In this document: piece after piece, positions 1 through 7,500 of the stretch
How the letters are laid out: each line of letters starts with the position of its first letter
How positions within the stretch are numbered: the first letter of the stretch is position 1
Origin: an uncultured Phocaeicola sp.
Lineage (GTDB): Bacteria > Bacteroidota > Bacteroidia > Bacteroidales > Bacteroidaceae
NCBI GenBank assembly: GCA_948956705.1
Contig: CARCZS010000011.1
Location: 1-64,000 of the forward strand
DNA length: 64,000 nt
Reading direction: 5' to 3'
Made by a program: the position numbers and the translations under genes
Notes under the pieces: model-generated
Told to the model about the DNA's origin: nothing
Database searches by the model: none
The model's input: only the letters and a program-made list of their open reading frames with translations

Positions 1-351
1 CTGTTGACGGATATGCCTGAGCGTCCGGAACGTATTGACAACATAAAGAGTTACCTGCGTCAGTCTGCCCTGACCAGTCATCCTGACTCTCGTAACCTGA
101 GTCTCCAGATAGCGGAATGGAAACGCAGGGGCTATACGGACGATCCTGCCAAAGAGGAGCTGCCCCGGATTGATTCCCTGACATTCCCCGATATTGTGGA
201 GTATTACCAGAAGAATATAAAGGGAAAGCCGATTGTCATTGGAATTATGGGAAATCCCAAAGATATAAGTGTTGAGGCGTTGAAAAAGTTCGGAAAAGTG
301 ATAAGAATGAATGAGAAAAAACTGTTTAATGAAAAAGATACCATGTTCTAG
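1..351 (+). CDS. M16 family metallopeptidase, C-terminal fragment
   Basis: The reading frame is open from the first base, so only about the last 116 residues of a longer protein are present. The segment resembles the C-terminal half of pitrilysin-like (M16) peptidases: a helical stretch, then LTFPDIVEYYQKN and a strand of the type PIVIGIMGN, followed by a short tail. In Bacteroidales these proteins are often secreted or periplasmic zinc peptidases of about 950 residues. The HxxEH zinc site would lie upstream of the window, so activity cannot be judged. Assignment rests on the C-terminal pattern only. Confidence 0.6.
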   Translation: MLTDMPERPERIDNIKSYLRQSALTSHPDSRNLSLQIAEWKRRGYTDDPAKEELPRIDSLTFPDIVEYYQKNIKGKPIVIGIMGNPKDISVEALKKFGKVIRMNEKKLFNEKDTMF

Positions 352-394
352 GGCTTTTATAGAATTAAACAAACCAAGACAGTAAGTGTTTGAG

Positions 395-433
395 AAGTAG
401 CTGCCTCAATATTTTATTTTGAAACAGCTACTT
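395..433. terminator. bidirectional terminator hairpin
   Basis: AAGTAGCTG at 395-403 pairs with CAGCTACTT at 425-433, with a T run on the right side and A/T-rich sequence on the left. It lies between the convergent M16 peptidase and HAD phosphatase genes and probably ends both transcripts. Confidence 0.7.
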
Positions 434-436
434 TTC

Positions 437-1132
437 TTATAATATCTTCCCTATTTCATTCCAATCCTCTATTATCCCCGTAGGCTGAAAAGGAAACTTT
501 GTCGTTTTATTCACATTATAAAATATCTGTCCGAGTCCTGCATCTTTGGCACCGACTACGTCATTTTTCCAATTATCTCCTATCATCAAGGAAGTATGCA
601 ATTCCGACTGCGTGGCCGACATCGCAAAATAAAATATTTCAGGAAAAGGTTTATGTACACCAATATCCTCTGACAAGACTACTTTCTTAAAGAATTTATC
701 AACTCCTGCCGAACGCATTTTTTGCTCTTGTAACTCTCTAAAGCCGTTGGAAAGAATATACAGATTGTATTTTGAAGATAAATACTCCAATGCTTCAACA
801 GCATGCGGCATTGTCTTTTTCTTATACACTATCTCAGCAAAGAAATCATCTGAATATGCTTTTACCAATGTTTTATCTTCCACACCGACCTGCTGCAGAG
901 GGTATGAAAAGCGCATATCATTCAATTCATCTTTTGTGATATGTCCGGCACCATATTCTCCCCAAAGAATTTCATTTCGTTCACTATATATAGTATAAAA
1001 CTGATGAAAAGAATCAAAGTATCGTTCAAAGTGATACTTCTCATACATGTCCTGAAACGTATCGCAGGCATTCTCGGAGAATGCCCAAACCGTATCGTCC
1101 AAATCTATAAATATGCTCTTATACATATACAC
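437..1132 (-). CDS. HAD-superfamily phosphatase, YjjG/YfnB-like nucleotidase
   Basis: A 231-residue HAD hydrolase. Motif I is FIDLDDTVW near residue 8, with the two nucleophile/acid aspartates. Motif II is the serine/asparagine of LYILSNGF. Motif III/IV is the lysine of VGVHKPFPEIF followed by MIGDNWKNDVVGAKDAG. The helical cap between motifs I and II and the overall length fit the YjjG/YfnB group, which acts on nucleoside monophosphates and non-canonical pyrimidine nucleotides in the cytosol. The exact substrate is inferred. A second in-frame ATG lies two codons downstream of the chosen start. Confidence 0.75.
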   Translation of the reverse strand: MYMYKSIFIDLDDTVWAFSENACDTFQDMYEKYHFERYFDSFHQFYTIYSERNEILWGEYGAGHITKDELNDMRFSYPLQQVGVEDKTLVKAYSDDFFAEIVYKKKTMPHAVEALEYLSSKYNLYILSNGFRELQEQKMRSAGVDKFFKKVVLSEDIGVHKPFPEIFYFAMSATQSELHTSLMIGDNWKNDVVGAKDAGLGQIFYNVNKTTKFPFQPTGIIEDWNEIGKIL

Positions 1133-1143
1133 TCAAAAAGATT

Positions 1144-1181
1144 AAAAAAGGGGTTGTGTCTGATGGAGACGCAACCCCTTT
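1144..1181 (-). terminator. rho-independent terminator
   Basis: GGGGTTGTGTC at 1150-1160 pairs with GACGCAACCCC at 1168-1178 with one wobble pair. Read on the minus strand the stem is followed by six T residues. It ends the coiled-coil lipoprotein gene at 1203-2051. Confidence 0.8.
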
Positions 1182-1202
1182 ACAGGATAATTATTTATTA
1201 TT

Positions 1203-2051
1203 TTATTTTACCTGAATAACAAGATATCTTGATACACTCCAAAACTGATTAGGATTGGTTATCTTCAGAATTAACTGACCTTTTGCATCTTTTACCAGTT
1301 CGTAAGAACCTGCAGGATGAGTAGTCAACAGTTCTGCGCGTTTTGAATACAATTTGATTTCCTTGTCTGTACGGATATCAATCTGAGTAAAATAATCTTT
1401 ATTGAAATCGTCATTCTTTAGTACGTCACCATTCTTAAGAATCTTCTGATCTTTCAATTCCGATTTTGTACCAAACACAAACCATGCAGTGTTCAAAGCC
1501 TTATCCTGACTGGCAACAGTGGCAGATTTAGCTTCATTTTCAGCAGTTAAATCACTTACATTCTGACTTAAACCGGCTACTGCGTCATCCAATTCCGCTA
1601 TACGAATATTCTTTGAAGCAAGCTCTGTCTGCAAAGTTTCAATTTGTTGTTGTTTAGCTTCCAACTCCTTAGTCAAATTAGCAATAGCTTTCTTCAACTG
1701 TGCGGAATTATACCTGCTGTTCTTCAATTGCTCTTCCAACTTAGCAATCTGTTCGCGATTAGCCTGCAATTTTTCACTAATAAAACGAATATCATCTTTT
1801 ATCTTATCTGCACTATTTTCACGAATAGAACCACTCTGCAAGTCAACACGGTTTTCTGCTTCGTTTATTTGTCGAAAACCTTCTTGAACCTCATTGAATG
1901 CACCCATAATCTCGTCCAATTCAGCATTTCTGTTGGACAGTTCCACCATTAAAGAATCATTCTGAGCCTTCATAGCCTCATTTTTTGCCCCATTACCACA
2001 AGAGCTTAACAGGGCAACAGACAACAATGATAAAATTACTAACTTTTTCAT
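1203..2051 (-). CDS. coiled-coil lipoprotein of unknown function
   Basis: The 282-residue product starts with a lipoprotein signal (MKKLVILSLL, lipobox LSSC with cysteine near residue 19). Residues of about 25-185 are almost wholly heptad-like coiled coil rich in E, Q, N and K. A compact C-terminal domain of about 80 residues follows (AWFVFGTKSELKDQKIL to SRYLVIQVK). Similar lipoproteins are widespread in Bacteroides and have no assigned role. An envelope-anchored structural or scaffolding role is an inference. It is monocistronic, with a strong terminator downstream and rsmI 28 bases upstream. Confidence 0.7.
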   Translation of the reverse strand: MKKLVILSLLSVALLSSCGNGAKNEAMKAQNDSLMVELSNRNAELDEIMGAFNEVQEGFRQINEAENRVDLQSGSIRENSADKIKDDIRFISEKLQANREQIAKLEEQLKNSRYNSAQLKKAIANLTKELEAKQQQIETLQTELASKNIRIAELDDAVAGLSQNVSDLTAENEAKSATVASQDKALNTAWFVFGTKSELKDQKILKNGDVLKNDDFNKDYFTQIDIRTDKEIKLYSKRAELLTTHPAGSYELVKDAKGQLILKITNPNQFWSVSRYLVIQVK

Positions 2052-2079
2052 CTGCTTTACTTTTTAAAGTTCATTATTT

Positions 2080-2754
2080 TTAGTCCTCTTTTCCACCGAG
2101 CACAATAACAATCTCGCCACGCGGTTCGTTCTCTGTGAAATGCGCTATAACTTCTGTCAATGTACCCCGTACACTTTCTTCGTGTATTTTAGAAATCTCA
2201 CGACATACGGAAACAGGCCTTCCGGCACCGAAAAACTCGGCAAATTGAGTCAAGGTTTTCACTAAACGATAAGGCGACTCATAGAATATCATCGTTCTCT
2301 TCTCTTCCTGCAGAGACGTGAGTCGAGTGACCCGACCTTTCTTTTGAGGCAGAAAACCCTCAAAACAAAAACGTTCATCAGGCAATCCGGAGGCAACCAA
2401 TGCTGGCACAAAAGCGGTGGCTCCCGGCAAACATTGCACTTCAATACCGTTTCTTACACATTCCCGCACTACCAAAAATCCGGGATCTGAGATACCAGGA
2501 GTGCCGGCATCGGATATCAATGCCACAGTTTCGCCCGCCTTGATTCTATTAACAACGCCTTCAACCGTTTTATGTTCATTGAATTTATGATGGGACTGCA
2601 TTGCATTCTTTATTTCATAATGTTTCAAAAGAATGCCGGAAGTACGAGTATCTTCGGCCAATATGAGGTCAGCCTCCTTCAGCACGCGAATAGCGCGAAA
2701 AGTCATATCTTCCAAATTTCCTACGGGAGTAGGCACTACATACAGTTTTCCCAT
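2080..2754 (-). CDS. rsmI: 16S rRNA (cytidine1402-2'-O)-methyltransferase
   Basis: The 224-residue protein has the class III (tetrapyrrole methylase-fold) SAM methyltransferase pattern. It begins LYVVPTPVGNLEDMTFRA, contains the loop LILAEDTRTSG, then ALISDAGTPGISDPG, CLPGATAFVPAL and PERFCFEGFLP. All are hallmarks of RsmI, which methylates the ribose of C1402 in the 16S rRNA decoding centre. It is slightly shorter than the E. coli enzyme, consistent with Bacteroidales versions that lack the C-terminal extension. It is divergent from tdk across a 205-base intergenic region. Confidence 0.92.
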   Translation of the reverse strand: MGKLYVVPTPVGNLEDMTFRAIRVLKEADLILAEDTRTSGILLKHYEIKNAMQSHHKFNEHKTVEGVVNRIKAGETVALISDAGTPGISDPGFLVVRECVRNGIEVQCLPGATAFVPALVASGLPDERFCFEGFLPQKKGRVTRLTSLQEEKRTMIFYESPYRLVKTLTQFAEFFGAGRPVSVCREISKIHEESVRGTLTEVIAHFTENEPRGEIVIVLGGKED

Positions 2755-2959
2755 AAAACACTCCTAATTCTGTTATATGGTGACAAATGTAGAAAGAAAT
2801 CGAATGTACAAAGTTAATTGATGCTATTATTTAACAGATGTTGCACATTCCTTTAACATTATATCTTTTATTAATAAAAATATTGGGGATTATAGTCCTT
2901 TTTTGGGGTACAAATAGTACATTTGCATTCATAACTAAAATCAATTATCACTATTTATC

Positions 2960-3559
2960 ATGGTAGTTTTTTCAGAAGACCACATACAAGAGACACGTAG
3001 AAGAGGAAGGATAGAAGTAATTTGCGGTTCCATGTTCTCAGGCAAAACGGAAGAACTTATCCGACGCTTGAAACGCGCCAAGTTTGCTCGCCAGAGAGTA
3101 GAAATATTCAAACCGGCTTTGGATACCCGATACTCGGAAGAAGAAGTCGTGTCACACGATAGTAACTCCATTGCCTCCACTCCTATCGACACTTCTGCCA
3201 GTATATTATTATTCTCTTCAGATAAAGATGTGGTAGGTATAGATGAAGCACAGTTCTTCGACGATGGTTTGGTAAGTGTATGCAACCAGCTGGCCGACAG
3301 TGGCATACGTGTTATTGTAGCCGGACTGGATATGGATTTCAAGAGAATCCCATTCGGGCCTATTCCGGCTCTTTGTGCCATTGCCGATGAAGTGACCAAG
3401 GTACATGCCATCTGTGTAAAATGCGGCAATTTGGCTTATGCTTCGCATCGTATAACAAAAAGTGAAAAAAGAGTACTTCTCGGCGAGAAATCCGACTATG
3501 AGCCGCTATGCCGCGAATGCTACCGGAAAGCTATTGAAGAAGAACAAACCATCAAATAA
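2960..3559 (+). CDS. tdk: thymidine kinase, type II
   Basis: A 199-residue thymidine kinase of the tetrameric bacterial type, which phosphorylates thymidine in the salvage pathway. The P-loop [11 protein letters not shown] is near residues 24-34 and the catalytic motif VGIDEAQFF near 94-102. The lasso loop and four zinc cysteines are present (CVKCG near 153 and CREC near 187). A Bacteroides-type -7 box TACATTTG lies at 2918-2925, but no TTG sits at the usual spacing. The AI-2E permease gene follows after 12 bases and is probably cotranscribed. Confidence 0.93.
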   Translation: MVVFSEDHIQETRRRGRIEVICGSMFSGKTEELIRRLKRAKFARQRVEIFKPALDTRYSEEEVVSHDSNSIASTPIDTSASILLFSSDKDVVGIDEAQFFDDGLVSVCNQLADSGIRVIVAGLDMDFKRIPFGPIPALCAIADEVTKVHAICVKCGNLAYASHRITKSEKRVLLGEKSDYEPLCRECYRKAIEEEQTIK

Positions 3560-3571
3560 GTCCATACAATT

Positions 3572-4708
3572 ATGTTACAGAAGAAAATAACATTTGACAG
3601 TTTTATCCGTGGAATTCTAAGCGGAATTGTCATTATAGGGATACTCTATTTGGTCAATCGTTTAAGCGGAGTGTTACTCCCATTTTTCGTTGCATGGCTC
3701 ATTGCCTACCTTATTTATCCTATGGTTACTTTCTTCCAATATAAATTGCGTTTAAAGAATAGGGTTATTTCTATTTTTGCAGTCATGCTGGTATTAATAT
3801 GTATCGGTGTACTGGCATTTATCGGACTGGTCCCTCCTATTGTAGAAGAATTCGGGAAATTAAAAGAATTGCTTGCCGATTACTTTGTGGAAGGCTCAAA
3901 ACAAGCAGCCATTCCCGGCACTGTGGCCAATTTTATCAAAGAGCATATCGATATGCTCAAAATAAATGAGGCATTGAATGAAGATCGTATTGCTCAAACC
4001 ATGCGCGACGTACTGCCACAGGTATGGGCTATCTTTACGCAATCTGTCAATGTTGTCGTAAGCGTATTCACTTCTTTCATAATACTGCTTTATACCTTTT
4101 TCATCCTGCTGGATTATGAAGCTATTGCCAAGGGCTGGATAAAACTGGTTCCTGTAAAACACCGCGATATGACCGTTAAAATAGTAAATGACGTGCAAGA
4201 AGGTATGAACAAGTATTTCCGCGGACAAGCAGTGGTAGCTTTTTGTGTAGGCATTTTGTTCAGTATCGGTTTTCTGATTATTGACTTCCCATTAGCTATC
4301 GGCTTCGGATTGTTTATCGGTTTACTCAATATGGTACCTTATTTACAACTCATCGCTTTTATCCCTACTATATTATTAGCACTACTCAAAGCCGCTGATA
4401 CCGGAGAAAATTTCTGGTGGATATTATTCTGTGCATTTTTAGTCTTTTGCATTGTACAAATAATACAGGACGGACTGATTGTTCCCAAAGTAATGGGGAA
4501 AATAACGGGTCTGAACCCCGCTATCATTCTCTTGTCCTTGTCTGTTTGGGGAGCATTGATGGGAATTGTAGGAATGATTATTGCCTTGCCATGCACCAGC
4601 TTAATGCTTTCCTACTACCAACGATACATCCACATAAAAGAAAAAGAATTTTCGAGAGATGACAATACGCCTGATAATCAAGGAGAAAACAAATTAACTG
4701 AAAAATAA
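3572..4708 (+). CDS. AI-2E family transporter (membrane permease)
   Basis: This 378-residue protein has the AI-2E/TqsA-PerM layout. Two or three N-terminal membrane helices precede a soluble stretch of about 60 residues (VEEFGKLKELL...). Further helices follow, with the family region GLFIGLLNMVPYLQLIAFIPT and the C-terminal LNPAIILLSLSVWGALMGIVG. Members export signals or small solutes or act as Na+/H+ antiporters; the substrate is not readable from sequence. It follows tdk by 12 bases and has a hydrophilic tail. Likely a core gene. Confidence 0.8.
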   Translation: MLQKKITFDSFIRGILSGIVIIGILYLVNRLSGVLLPFFVAWLIAYLIYPMVTFFQYKLRLKNRVISIFAVMLVLICIGVLAFIGLVPPIVEEFGKLKELLADYFVEGSKQAAIPGTVANFIKEHIDMLKINEALNEDRIAQTMRDVLPQVWAIFTQSVNVVVSVFTSFIILLYTFFILLDYEAIAKGWIKLVPVKHRDMTVKIVNDVQEGMNKYFRGQAVVAFCVGILFSIGFLIIDFPLAIGFGLFIGLLNMVPYLQLIAFIPTILLALLKAADTGENFWWILFCAFLVFCIVQIIQDGLIVPKVMGKITGLNPAIILLSLSVWGALMGIVGMIIALPCTSLMLSYYQRYIHIKEKEFSRDDNTPDNQGENKLTEK

Positions 4709-4731
4709 TTCAAAAAAATTAGGTAGTATAT

Positions 4732-4762
4732 TTGGAAGTTTAAATAAAAACCTCTATCTTTG
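4732..4762 (+). promoter_or_regulatory. promoter of tRNA-Lys
   Basis: TTG at 4732-4734, a 20-base spacer and TATCTTTG at 4755-4762 match the Bacteroidales primary sigma factor consensus (TTG, 19-21, TAnnTTTG). The expected start is near 4769, about 30 bases before the mature tRNA. Confidence 0.8.
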
Positions 4763-4799
4763 CACTCGCAATTCGGAAGAAAAGCAATAATAAAGGATT

Positions 4800-4872
4800 G
4801 ATTCGCTAGCTCAGCAGGTAGAGCACAACACTTTTAATGTTGGGGTCTTGGGTTCGAGCCCCAAGCGGATCA
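4800..4872 (+). tRNA. tRNA-Lys(UUU), attachment site of the accessory block
   Basis: A 73-base cloverleaf. The acceptor GATTCGC pairs with GCGGATC (one G-U). The D arm is GCTC/GAGC. The anticodon stem CAACA/TGTTG encloses loop CTTTTAA, giving anticodon UUU. The T arm is TTGGG-TTCGAGC-CCCAA, and A4872 is the discriminator. No CCA is encoded. The 3' end is the core of a family of attachment-site copies at 17735, 36253 and 38614, so this tRNA is the integration target. Confidence 0.95.
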
Positions 4873-4873
4873 C
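4857..4873 (+). other. attachment site copy 1 (tRNA 3' end)
   Basis: AGCCCCAAGCGGATCAC, the T-arm/acceptor end of tRNA-Lys. It is repeated with one mismatch at 17735-17751, as a 14-base identity at 36253-36266, and as a decayed copy at 38614-38630. Confidence 0.8.
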
Positions 4874-4896
4874 TGAACGAAACGGCATAACGCCGC

Positions 4897-4931
4897 AAAT
4901 CGCTGAAACTAAAACAGTTTCAGCGATTTTT
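4897..4931 (+). terminator. terminator after tRNA-Lys, supplied by E1
   Basis: AAATCGCTGAAACT at 4897-4910 pairs perfectly with AGTTTCAGCGATTT at 4916-4929, followed by T residues. It lies inside the E1 left end, so it replaces the terminator that the tRNA had before integration. Confidence 0.85.
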
Positions 4932-4995
4932 GTAATACCCCTATCCAGCAGAATAGTGAACATTGTGAGGTTAAGCCGTGTGCAATTCGTGAACA
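4929..4995 (+). repeat. E1 left terminal direct repeat
   Basis: About 66 bases, imperfectly repeated at 17612-17677. Both copies begin TTTGTAATACCCC and end in an identical 21-base stretch (4975-4995 and 17657-17677) finishing in ATTCGTGAACA. The spacing between the two conserved blocks differs by one base. Probably recombinase arm-type sites. Confidence 0.7.
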
Positions 4996-5347
4996 GCCAC
5001 GACCGTGAACAGTTTTGTTCACGATTTTGAGTTGCGGTTTGTAACTTGCTTGTATTCTGTGTTTTTCTGCGATTTGACAATTAAAAAGTGGGGCTTTGAT
5101 ACGCCTGCGCAGGTTCAAGGCCCCACATTTGAGTGAAAAATGGGCAAAATCAGATGAAATTTAACTTTCATTTTTAATTTTAACTGTTATATCGGCTCAA
5201 ATCGCCTGTTTTTAACTCTTTTCACGTTGGATTGCCATTCTCCATTCGTGAACAAAACGGTAAAAATGGAGAAAAACGATGAAAATGCACCATCTTAAGC
5301 CGTGAACAGTTTTTGAACGACCGGCCGATGTTCACGGTCCTGTTCAC
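4956..5347. repeat. array of GTGAACA heptamers in E1 left end
   Basis: GTGAACA occurs on the plus strand at 4956, 4989, 5005, 5248 and 5302, and on the minus strand (TGTTCAC) at 5016, 5329 and 5341. One more copy is at 17671 in the right end. The cluster lies between the attachment site and the integrase gene and looks like arm-type binding sites for the integrase or an excision factor. No convincing gene lies in 4873-5442. Confidence 0.6.
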
Positions 5348-5423
5348 GAATTCCGACATACGGCACTGATTTCCTTGCTCTTGCCTATTGTGTAATCGGG
5401 AAATAATGATTATATTTATGTAA

Positions 5424-5434
5424 CCATTAATCCA
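5424..5434 (+). promoter_or_regulatory. leader motif before E1 integrase
   Basis: CCATTAATCCA, a variant of the CCACTAAATCCA motif seen before other mobility genes here, 8 bases upstream of the integrase ATG. Confidence 0.35.
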
Positions 5435-5442
5435 CAAACAGT

Positions 5443-6678
5443 ATGTTACACGATTCTTATTTCACCCTCTCCTTCATCGCAAGGAAAGCCCGTGCGCTCC
5501 GCAACGGGGAGTATCCAATCTTCGCCAGAATATCAGTCAGCGGTCAGGTGGCGGAGATGAACATCGGTCGCAGTGTCGTTCCTGCTAACTGGGACCAGAA
5601 ACGCGCCATGTCAACCGGTCGTGGCAGGCGTGACCTTGAACTGAACAAGTACATCGAGGTCGTCCGCGCCCGCTTCCTTGAAATCCACAATATGCTCGTA
5701 CGCGAGGGCATGATGGTAAATCCGAAGATACTGCGTGACCATTTTCTCGGCACTGTGGAGAAACCAAAGATGCTCTGCGAAGTGTTCCGCGAGGCCAACA
5801 AACAACGCCGTGCTGAATACGAGCGAGGCGATATGGGCAAACCCACATACGAGCGGTGGGTGCGCTGCGTTGTCTATCTGGAAGAATTCATGCAGTTGAC
5901 ACGCAATGTGAGCGACATCCCGATAAAGGATGTTACCAAAGGCTTCGTGCTGGACTTTGAACACTTCTTGAGGATGAACAAAAATGCCGCCAATAATACC
6001 GCAGTACGTTATCTGCGCTATCTTAAGAATGTGATGCAGTATGCCATCGCAAACAAATGGACGACTGAAGACCCGTTTCTCGGAAAGCGTTTCAAACGCA
6101 CTGTCGCTGACCGCGAGGCCATTACGGAAGCTGAGTTGAAACGGATGATGGAGCTTGACCTGAAATCGTTTCCACGGCTTGAAGTCGTGCGCGACACGTT
6201 TGTGTTTTGCTGCTTTTCGGGCCTCGCGTTCATTGACATACAAACACTTAAGCGAAACGACATCTCAACGGATGCAAACGGGAATATGTGGATACGCAAG
6301 AAACGCGAGAAAACCAATGAGTTGAGCGTGGTACCTCTGCTTGAAGTACCGCGACAACTCATGGAGAAGTACAAAGGGCATCCGAAAGTGATGCTTGAAG
6401 GTGTGGTCATACCTGTAATCTCCAACCAGCGCACAAACGCATATCTCAAGGAGATTGCCGATCTAGCCAAAATTGAACGGCACTTGACCACACATCTGGC
6501 GAGGCACACGTTTGCCTCCATGTCGCTGAACAACCATGTCCCGATTGAAACAATCTCAAAGATGCTTGGCCACAGCGATATCAAGACGACGCAGATCTAT
6601 GCGAAAATGATTGACAGCACAATTTATGAGGATATGGCAGCAATGCGTGACAAATTTGATTGCGTGATGATGAACTGA
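5443..6678 (+). CDS. tyrosine recombinase (integrase) of E1
   Basis: A 411-residue Bacteroides-type integrase. It has an N-terminal arm-binding domain (about 1-105), a SAM-like core-binding domain (about 110-215) and a catalytic domain. Visible catalytic residues are H351 and R354 of HLARH, H377 of LGHSD and the nucleophile Y386 of TTQIYAK. The position usually held by the first catalytic arginine reads SGLAFID, with alanine, a deviation also known in IntDOT-like enzymes. It should integrate and excise E1 at the tRNA-Lys end. It lies 570 bases from the attachment site, just downstream of the GTGAACA array. Confidence 0.9.
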   Translation: MLHDSYFTLSFIARKARALRNGEYPIFARISVSGQVAEMNIGRSVVPANWDQKRAMSTGRGRRDLELNKYIEVVRARFLEIHNMLVREGMMVNPKILRDHFLGTVEKPKMLCEVFREANKQRRAEYERGDMGKPTYERWVRCVVYLEEFMQLTRNVSDIPIKDVTKGFVLDFEHFLRMNKNAANNTAVRYLRYLKNVMQYAIANKWTTEDPFLGKRFKRTVADREAITEAELKRMMELDLKSFPRLEVVRDTFVFCCFSGLAFIDIQTLKRNDISTDANGNMWIRKKREKTNELSVVPLLEVPRQLMEKYKGHPKVMLEGVVIPVISNQRTNAYLKEIADLAKIERHLTTHLARHTFASMSLNNHVPIETISKMLGHSDIKTTQIYAKMIDSTIYEDMAAMRDKFDCVMMN

Positions 6679-6757
6679 CATCATCTGACCCACTAAGAAA
6701 AATGGCAACCGGGCGATATTGTTGCTCGGCAGCCATTTTCTTTTTGGTGGTCGCCCG

Positions 6758-7051
6758 TCAGGCAAAACGCGGACAATAGTTGGATTGGAGGAATTTTTCT
6801 ATGTCGTCCTCGGCATAGAGGATTTTACCGTCGATACGGTAATATGGTATGTAACCTTTATCGCGGTAATCCTGAGTGGTACGTCGGCTCACTCCGAGAG
6901 TGGCGGCGAGTTGTGCATCAGTGATGAAGCGTTTGCCGTTGAGCAAAGGATGATAATTCTCCCTCAAATCCCGGCATTTGGCCATTATGTCATCGGCTTG
7001 AGTGTGGAAACGCTCTATGCGTGGGTCTTTGGATGTTATCAGCTCCTTCAT
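6758..7051 (-). CDS. helix-turn-helix protein, excisionase-like
   Basis: A 97-residue protein with a MerR/excisionase-type winged HTH in its second half (FITDAQLAATLGVSRRTTQDYRDKGYIPYYRID, then KILYAEDDIEKFL). It overlaps the preceding HTH gene by ATGA, so the two are translationally coupled. The same two-gene arrangement recurs in E2 at 25661 and 26020. Such pairs next to Bacteroides integrases regulate excision or transfer; the role here is inferred from position. Confidence 0.7.
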   Translation of the reverse strand: MKELITSKDPRIERFHTQADDIMAKCRDLRENYHPLLNGKRFITDAQLAATLGVSRRTTQDYRDKGYIPYYRIDGKILYAEDDIEKFLQSNYCPRFA

Positions 7052-7329
7052 ACGCTATTTGTGCATTTGGTTATCAATCCGACCACATCTGAGCCTCTGA
7101 ATTGTGTCAGTCGGCCAGTATGCGAATAGCCAATCCTGCCGTGTTCTTTCAGTGAACGCAACTTGCGCTCCGAGATATGCAGGAATTCACAGGTCTGTTC
7201 TGTTGTAAGCCATTCCGACAGTCTGCGGTCGCGCAGTCTGTCGTGAAGAGCCGTAACTGTTTTATGCAGGATGTCAACCCGGTCAAGCAGGGAGAAAAAC
7301 ACATCCTTTTCGATTTCAATTGTTTCCAT
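7048..7329 (-). CDS. helix-turn-helix protein, excisionase-like
   Basis: A 93-residue protein with an N-terminal coiled region (DVFFSLLDRVDILHKTVTALHDRL) and a C-terminal HTH (LTTEQTCEFLHISERKLRSLKEHGRIGYSHTG). It is first in a two-gene operon with the HTH gene at 6758, overlapping it by four bases. It resembles the E2 protein at 25661 in layout (MSEWMDNQDVCRMLNIS versus LSEWLTTEQTCEFLHIS), so the pairs are homologous. Likely DNA-binding, controlling excision or mobilization genes. Confidence 0.7.
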   Translation of the reverse strand: METIEIEKDVFFSLLDRVDILHKTVTALHDRLRDRRLSEWLTTEQTCEFLHISERKLRSLKEHGRIGYSHTGRLTQFRGSDVVGLITKCTNSV

Positions 7330-7342
7330 AATTTATTGAGTG

Positions 7343-7354
7343 TGGAGTTAGTGG
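7343..7354 (-). promoter_or_regulatory. leader motif before HTH gene
   Basis: On the minus strand CCACTAACTCCA, 13 bases upstream of the ATG of the HTH gene ending at 7329. One of six related motifs before mobility-region start codons. Confidence 0.35.
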
Positions 7355-7378
7355 GTGCTTGGGATATTATATGAAAAA

Positions 7379-7403
7379 GCAGGCGGGTATCCCTCCCGCC
7401 TGC
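7379..7403 (-). terminator. terminator of the mobA-relaxase operon
   Basis: GCAGGCGGG at 7379-7387 pairs with CCCGCCTGC at 7395-7403. Read on the minus strand it is followed by a T run. It lies about 100 bases beyond the relaxase stop. Confidence 0.8.
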
Positions 7404-7405
7404 CA

Positions 7406-7417
7406 CCACTAAATCCA
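7406..7417 (+). promoter_or_regulatory. leader motif CCACTAAATCCA
   Basis: Exact motif copy on the plus strand, 7 bases before an ATG at 7425 that opens a 61-codon frame antisense to the relaxase end. That frame is probably not a real gene, so the motif may be a relic of one. Confidence 0.3.
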
Positions 7418-7500
7418 CAATCAAATGTTTGAAAAACAATATATGACTGCGATTCAGTGGCAAAGGTACGGATTTATTTCGGGATTTTTTCTCGGTGGTG